Shown piece by piece: positions 39,759 to 43,964 of a stretch of DNA of 43,964 nucleotides. Positions within the stretch are counted from its first letter, which is position 1, and every line of letters starts with the position of its first letter. The notes beneath the pieces were generated by a model that saw nothing but the letters and a program-made list of their open reading frames with translations, was not told the origin of the DNA and did no database searches. Both the position numbers and the translations under genes were made by a program. Source of the DNA: Paraburkholderia tagetis (GTDB lineage: Bacteria > Pseudomonadota > Gammaproteobacteria > Burkholderiales > Burkholderiaceae); contig NZ_JAKLJA010000048.1 in NCBI RefSeq assembly GCF_022213065.1, positions 1 to 43,964 on the forward strand, read 5' to 3'.

Positions 39759-40919
39759 ATGAACGACGTTACCGATCAATACCAGGACATCCGCGAAGCC
39801 GTGCGCGATCTGTGCAGCCAGTTTCCGGCCGAGTATTTCCGCAAGATCGACGAAGAACGCGGCTACCCCGAAGCCTTCGTCGACGCACTCACGAAAGCGG
39901 GCTGGCTCGCCGCGCTGATTCCGCAGGAATACGGCGGCTCGGGCCTCGGCCTGACCGAAGCCTCGGTCATCATGGAAGAGATCAACCGCAGCGGCGGCAA
40001 CTCGGGCGCGTGCCACGGCCAGATGTACAACATGGGCACGCTGCTGCGCCACGGCTCGGCCGAGCAGAAGCACAAGTATCTGCCCAAGATCGCGAGCGGC
40101 GAGCTGCGCCTGCAATCGATGGGCGTGACCGAGCCCACGACCGGCACCGACACCACCAAGATCAAGACCACGGCCGTTCGCAAGGGCGACCGTTACGTGA
40201 TCAACGGCCAGAAGGTGTGGATCTCGCGCGTGCAGCACTCCGACCTCATGATCCTGCTCGCGCGCACCACGCCGCTCTCGGACGTGAAGAAGAAAAGCGA
40301 AGGCATGTCGATCTTCATGGTCGATCTGCATGAAGCGATCGGCAAAGGCCTGAGCGTGCAGCCGATCCTGAACATGGTCAACCACGAGACCAACGAGCTT
40401 TTCTTCGACAACCTCGAAATTCCGGCGGAAAACCTGATCGGCGAGGAAGGCAAGGGCTTCAAGTACATCCTCGATGGGTTGAACGCCGAGCGCACGCTGA
40501 TTGCCGCGGAATGCATCGGCGATGGCTACTGGTTCGTCGACAAGGTCTCGCAATATGTTAAGGACCGCCATGTATTTGGCCGCCCGATCGGCCAGAACCA
40601 GGGCGTGCAGTTCCCCATCGCACGCGCGTTCATCAACGTGGAAGCCGCGAACCTGATGCGTTTCGAGGCGGCACGCCGCTTCGACGCGCACGAGCCGTGC
40701 GGCGCGCAGGCGAACATGGCCAAGCTGCTTGCGGCGGACGCCTCGTGGGAAGCCGCGAACGCCTGCCTGCAATTCCACGGCGGCTTCGGCTTCGCCTGCG
40801 AATACGACGTGGAGCGCAAGTTCCGCGAGACACGCCTCTACCAGGTCGCGCCGATCTCGACGAACCTGATTCTCTCGTATGTCGCCGAGCACATTCTCGG
40901 CCTTCCGCGTTCGTTCTAA
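39759..40919 (+). CDS. Acyl-CoA dehydrogenase
   Basis: 386 residues from ATG 39759. The family signatures are L-I-P-Q-E-Y-G-G-S-G-L-G-L, M-G-V-T-E-P-T-T-G-T-D-T-T (FAD/substrate loop), W-I-S-R-V-Q-H-S-D, R-H-V-F-G-R-P-I-G-Q-N-Q-G-V-Q-F and Q-F-H-G-G-F-G-F-A-C-E-Y-D-V-E-R near the C-terminus. It forms an alpha,beta double bond in a CoA thioester, passing electrons to ETF. Lying between a hydratase and a CoA-transferase, it probably makes the hydratase substrate from a saturated acid. The gap to the upstream gene is 57 bases and to the downstream gene 29. Confidence 0.92.
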   Translation: MNDVTDQYQDIREAVRDLCSQFPAEYFRKIDEERGYPEAFVDALTKAGWLAALIPQEYGGSGLGLTEASVIMEEINRSGGNSGACHGQMYNMGTLLRHGSAEQKHKYLPKIASGELRLQSMGVTEPTTGTDTTKIKTTAVRKGDRYVINGQKVWISRVQHSDLMILLARTTPLSDVKKKSEGMSIFMVDLHEAIGKGLSVQPILNMVNHETNELFFDNLEIPAENLIGEEGKGFKYILDGLNAERTLIAAECIGDGYWFVDKVSQYVKDRHVFGRPIGQNQGVQFPIARAFINVEAANLMRFEAARRFDAHEPCGAQANMAKLLAADASWEAANACLQFHGGFGFACEYDVERKFRETRLYQVAPISTNLILSYVAEHILGLPRSF

Positions 40920-40948
40920 TCGCTTGTGATTGCACCAGGGAGACTCTC

Positions 40949-42127
40949 ATGCGCCCACTTGAAGGCATCAAGGTCGTCACGTTCGAGCACGCGATCGCGG
41001 CGCCATTCTGCACGCGCCAGCTCGCGGATCTGGGCGCGCGCGTCATCAAGATCGAGCGCCCCGGCGTGGGCGACTTCGCGCGCGGCTACGACGAACGCGT
41101 GCACGGTCTCGCTTCGCATTTCGTCTGGACGAACCGCTCGAAGGAAAGCCTCACGCTCGACGTGAAGCGCGCCGAGGCGCTGGAAATCGTGCACGCCCTG
41201 CTCGCCGACGCCGACGTGTTCGTGCAGAATCTCGCGCCCGGCGCCACGCAGCGGCTCGGGCTCGATTACGAAACACTGCGCGAGCGCTACCCGCGCCTGA
41301 TCGTCTGCGACATCTCCGGCTATGGCAGCGACGGCCCGTATCGCGACAAGAAAGCCTATGACCTGCTGATCCAGAGCGAGTCCGGCTTTCTCAGCATCAC
41401 CGGCTCGCCCGACGAACCGGCCAAGGGGGGCTGCTCGATCGCCGATATCTCGGCGGGCATGCACGCGTATTCGAGCATCCTCGCAGCGCTCATCGAACGC
41501 GGCAAGACGGGGCGCGGCCGCCGCATCGACGTTTCGATGCTCGAAAGCATGGTCGAGTGGATGAGCTACCCGCTCTACTACGCGATTGACGGCCAGACAC
41601 CGCCGCAACGCAACGGCGCGGCGCACGCAACGATCTATCCGTATGGGCCGTTCAAGGCCGGCGATGGCAAGTCCGTCATGCTGGGCCTGCAAAACGAGCG
41701 CGAATGGAAGCGCTTTTGCGAAATCGTCATGCGCGAGCCCGCGCTGGCCGAGGACGAGCGCTTCTGCTCGAACAGCCGCCGCGTGACGCATCGCGCGGAG
41801 CTGCGCCGGCTTATCGAAGAGGCGTTTGGAACGCTCACGGCGGGCGATGTGATCGAGCGGCTCGAAGAAGCGAAGATCGCGAACGCGCATATCAACGACA
41901 TGCAGGCGGTTTGGGCGCACGAGCAGCTCGCCGCACGCGAGCGCTGGACCCGCGTGGGCACGCCGGCGGGTGAGATTCCCGCGCTGCTGCCGCCTGGCGC
42001 GACGCTCGCCGATAACCCGCGCATGGACCCCGTGCCCGCGCTCGGCGAGCATACCGATGCCATCCTGCATGAACTCGGCTACGACGAAGCGCATGTTCGC
42101 CTGCTGCGGGAAAGCGGCGCGGTCTGA
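40949..42127 (+). CDS. Class III (CaiB/BaiF) CoA-transferase
   Basis: 392 residues from ATG 40949 with AGGGAGA upstream. The start R-P-L-E-G-I-K-V-V-T-F-E-H-A-I-A-A-P-F and Q-L-A-D-L-G-A-R-V-I-K-I-E-R-P-G are family hallmarks. Asp166 in G-C-S-I-A-D-I-S-A-G is the expected catalytic aspartate that forms the acyl anhydride. D-I-S-G-Y-G-S-D-G-P-Y lies before it. It would activate a carboxylic acid by taking CoA from succinyl-CoA or a similar donor. With the hydratase and dehydrogenase it makes an activate-oxidise-hydrate series. No separate lyase follows. Confidence 0.92.
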   Translation: MRPLEGIKVVTFEHAIAAPFCTRQLADLGARVIKIERPGVGDFARGYDERVHGLASHFVWTNRSKESLTLDVKRAEALEIVHALLADADVFVQNLAPGATQRLGLDYETLRERYPRLIVCDISGYGSDGPYRDKKAYDLLIQSESGFLSITGSPDEPAKGGCSIADISAGMHAYSSILAALIERGKTGRGRRIDVSMLESMVEWMSYPLYYAIDGQTPPQRNGAAHATIYPYGPFKAGDGKSVMLGLQNEREWKRFCEIVMREPALAEDERFCSNSRRVTHRAELRRLIEEAFGTLTAGDVIERLEEAKIANAHINDMQAVWAHEQLAARERWTRVGTPAGEIPALLPPGATLADNPRMDPVPALGEHTDAILHELGYDEAHVRLLRESGAV

Positions 42128-42251
42128 CGCCACGCGAAAAAAAACATAACAACGTAGCGGTACACGCAGCGAAACCAGCAAAAGAAGCAGCAACAGAGGC
42201 CTGCGCGCACGTTCCCGTGCGCGCGGGTGGCATCACACAGGAGACGAAACC

Positions 42252-43652
42252 ATGCAACACGCGGTCAACGCGGCCGGTCGGCTGGACAGGCTACCCATTT
42301 CCCGCTTCCACTGGAAGATTCTCGGCCTCATCGCCGGCGGAGCGTTCCTCGACGCCTTCGACATCTATCTCGCCAACGGCTCCGTCGCGGCCATGGTCAA
42401 GGACGGCTTCACCGACCTTCATCACGGCGCGATGTTCGTTTCCTCCACGTTCGTCGGCATGATGCTCGGCGCGTTTATCGCGGGCTGGCTCGGCGACCGG
42501 CTCGGCCGACGCTACTCGTATCAGCTCAACCTTGCCGTGTTCGGCCTTGCCTCCATCGCCGCGTGCTTCGCGCCCAACATCGAATGGCTCATCGGGCTGC
42601 GCTTCGTCATGGGTCTCGGGCTCGGCGCCGAGCTCGTTGTCGCGGCGGGCACGCTCGCGGAATTCGTGCCGCCCGCCACGCGCGGCAAGTGGGTGTCGCT
42701 GCTAGCCGTCATCACCAATAGCGGCCTGTTCGCGGCGCTCGCCGCGGGCTACTGGGTCATTCCGCATCTCGGCTGGCGCTATATGTTCGCGCTCGCCGGC
42801 GTGGGCGCGCTCGTCGTCTGGTTCCTGCGTCACCGCATGCCGGAGTCGCCGCGCTGGCTCGAATCGGTCGGCCGGCTCGACGAGGCGGAAGCGACGCTCG
42901 CCGCAATCGAGCACGAAGTGAGCGCCCAGGTGGGTCAGTTGCCGCCCGTCCAGCGCACCGTCAATCTGAACAAGGGCAAGGTGCCGCTGGGCGCGCTGTT
43001 CGCGAAGGGCATGCGCAGCCGCACGGTTGTGGCGTCGCTCACCGCCGTTGGCGTGAATGTGGGCCTGTACGGCTTCATCGCATGGCTGCCGACGTTCTTC
43101 GTCGCGCAGGGGCTTTCGGTCGTCAAGTCGCTCGGCTTCGTGTTCGTGATGTCGGTGGGCTCGCCCGTGGGCGGCCTGATCGGCTATTTCATCGCCGACC
43201 GCGTGGGCCGCGCACGCGGCATCCTGATCTCGTCGATCGTGAGCGTCGCGCTCGGATGGGTTTATGTAACGCTGCGCGACCCCGTCGCCATCATGCTCGT
43301 GGGCTTCTGCCTCGTAAGCGCGATCTACACGATCTGCACGCTGGGCCTGTTTGGCTACATTCCCGAGCTGTTTCCCACCGAGGTGCGGCTGCGCGGCACG
43401 GGCGTGGCCGGAACGGTCGGACGCGCTTCGTCGATCGTCACGCCGTGGCTCGCGTTGCTGCTGTACGAGCGATTTGGCGTGTCGGGCGTGATCGCCATGG
43501 TGAGCGTCGTTCTCGCCGTGCTGTGCGTGGCCATTCTCGTGCTGCGCGTGGAAACGAGCCGCGCCGCGCTCGAAGACATCAAACCGGAAACCGGCGACGC
43601 GCAGGCACTGGGCGATAGCGCTGCCATCGCTCGTGGTATTGAGGAACGCTGA
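42252..43652 (+). CDS. MFS transporter for a carboxylic acid (AAHS/sugar-porter like)
   Basis: 466 residues from ATG 42252 with CAGGAGA upstream. About 12 membrane helices. The first helix carries F-L-D-A-F-D-I-Y (the D-x-F-D pattern of acid:H+ symporters). G-W-L-G-D-R-L-G-R-R-Y lies between helices 2 and 3, R-F-V-M-G-L-G-L-G-A-E in helix 4, P-E-S-P-R-W-L mid-protein, and Y-I-P-E-L-F-P-T-E-V-R-L-R-G-T-G in the second half. As the last gene of the operon it probably imports the acid that the preceding enzymes degrade. A strong terminator follows. Confidence 0.9.
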   Translation: MQHAVNAAGRLDRLPISRFHWKILGLIAGGAFLDAFDIYLANGSVAAMVKDGFTDLHHGAMFVSSTFVGMMLGAFIAGWLGDRLGRRYSYQLNLAVFGLASIAACFAPNIEWLIGLRFVMGLGLGAELVVAAGTLAEFVPPATRGKWVSLLAVITNSGLFAALAAGYWVIPHLGWRYMFALAGVGALVVWFLRHRMPESPRWLESVGRLDEAEATLAAIEHEVSAQVGQLPPVQRTVNLNKGKVPLGALFAKGMRSRTVVASLTAVGVNVGLYGFIAWLPTFFVAQGLSVVKSLGFVFVMSVGSPVGGLIGYFIADRVGRARGILISSIVSVALGWVYVTLRDPVAIMLVGFCLVSAIYTICTLGLFGYIPELFPTEVRLRGTGVAGTVGRASSIVTPWLALLLYERFGVSGVIAMVSVVLAVLCVAILVLRVETSRAALEDIKPETGDAQALGDSAAIARGIEER

Positions 43653-43733
43653 GGGCGCCCGCTGCGCTTCGTTTGCGTTCGCGCGGAAAGCCCGTCAAGC
43701 GCCGCTTCGGTGAAACGGCTCAGGTTGCTGACG

Positions 43734-43770
43734 AACCCCATGTTTTTCGGAACATGGGGTTTTGTGTTTT
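43734..43770 (+). terminator. Strong rho-independent terminator of the catabolic operon
   Basis: AACCCCATGTT and AACATGGGGTT form a perfect 11-base stem with a six-base loop, followed by TTGTGTTTT, about 80 bases after the transporter stop. Confidence 0.88.
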
Positions 43771-43886
43771 GGGCGCGAGAAAACCGGCATTTATCGAGGA
43801 TCAAAGGGGAGCGAATGTCCTCACGCTCTATGCGCCACGAACCCAGGGCAATCGCATGAAATGTAAAAACGCCTGTCACAAAAGTT

Positions 43887-43912
43887 GTAAACCCGCGCCA
43901 TGACGCGTTTAC
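43887..43912. promoter_or_regulatory. Inverted repeat before the gene at the right edge
   Basis: GTAAAC … GTTTAC with an inner CGCG … CGCG, 27 bases before the ATG at 43939. A candidate operator, by symmetry and position only. Confidence 0.35.
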
Positions 43913-43938
43913 TCTGGCTTTTGCCCGGAGAAGACCCC

Positions 43939-43964
43939 ATGCAGGACGTGCTGAGCATCGAGGA
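43939..43964 (+). CDS. Start of a gene cut by the window edge
   Basis: ATG 43939 with GGAG about ten bases upstream begins M-Q-D-V-L-S-I-E and runs off the window. Too short to identify. Confidence 0.5.

Noticed and set aside
38796..40892. Minus-strand open frame of 698 codons
   Set aside because: Antisense to the hydratase and acyl-CoA dehydrogenase genes; Val/Arg/Ala-rich with no domain.

Overview
The window looks like chromosome of a high-GC betaproteobacterium of the Burkholderia/Paraburkholderia type. The signs are a Burkholderia-type contact-dependent inhibition (CDI) exoprotein with the N-x-E-L-Y-N toxin boundary, polyhydroxybutyrate genes (phaA, phaB, phasin), an H-NS protein with a Lys/Ala-rich tail, an orphan Hcp module and many CoA-dependent catabolic genes. 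No tRNA, rRNA, CRISPR array or complete insertion sequence was seen.

Layout. (1) 0.2-5.5 kb: a decayed CDI locus. A large exoprotein gene has lost its middle and is frameshifted. It is followed by a toxin tail with a small membrane immunity candidate, then a second orphan toxin tail with its own 44-residue membrane protein, then a toxin-tail fragment with a 45-residue paralogue of that protein, then a terminator. (2) 5.5-6.5 kb: a broken symE-like toxin gene, unrecognised coding debris and a small winged-helix gene. (3) 6.8-9 kb: isoaspartyl peptidase/asparaginase translationally coupled to an RpiR-type regulator. (4) 9.2-11.5 kb: a UbiM-type flavin hydroxylase in a tight pair with a class I ribonucleotide reductase R2 subunit. 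(5) 11.9-17.5 kb: H-NS, an MFS exporter, phaA-phaB and a phasin. (6) 17.5-19.5 kb: gene-poor DNA with a dispersed short repeat and one lipoprotein. (7) 19.5-33.3 kb: mostly housekeeping or accessory single genes, namely a TsdB-TsdA fusion thiosulfate dehydrogenase, an alkaline-phosphatase-superfamily enzyme, DNA polymerase II, a membrane protein, a diguanylate cyclase, an NlpD-like lipoprotein, a flavodoxin, two DUF proteins, CutC and a cysteine desulfurase. (8) 33.7-36.9 kb: a glycosyltransferase, a wrecked MFS gene, then an AT-richer type VI secretion cargo module (Hcp, an L,D-transpeptidase-type effector and a membrane immunity protein). (9) 37.1-43.8 kb: a PRC-barrel protein, then a LysR regulator divergent from a catabolic operon (FAS1-like acyl-CoA dehydratase, acyl-CoA dehydrogenase, class III CoA-transferase, MFS transporter) that ends at a strong terminator. 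A new gene starts at the right edge.

The most unusual parts are the serial toxin/immunity cassettes at the left end, the Hcp cargo module, the UbiM-R2 gene pair, the TsdBA fusion and the itaconate-like operon that has no lyase gene. All family assignments come from reading the translated sequences; no database search was run.
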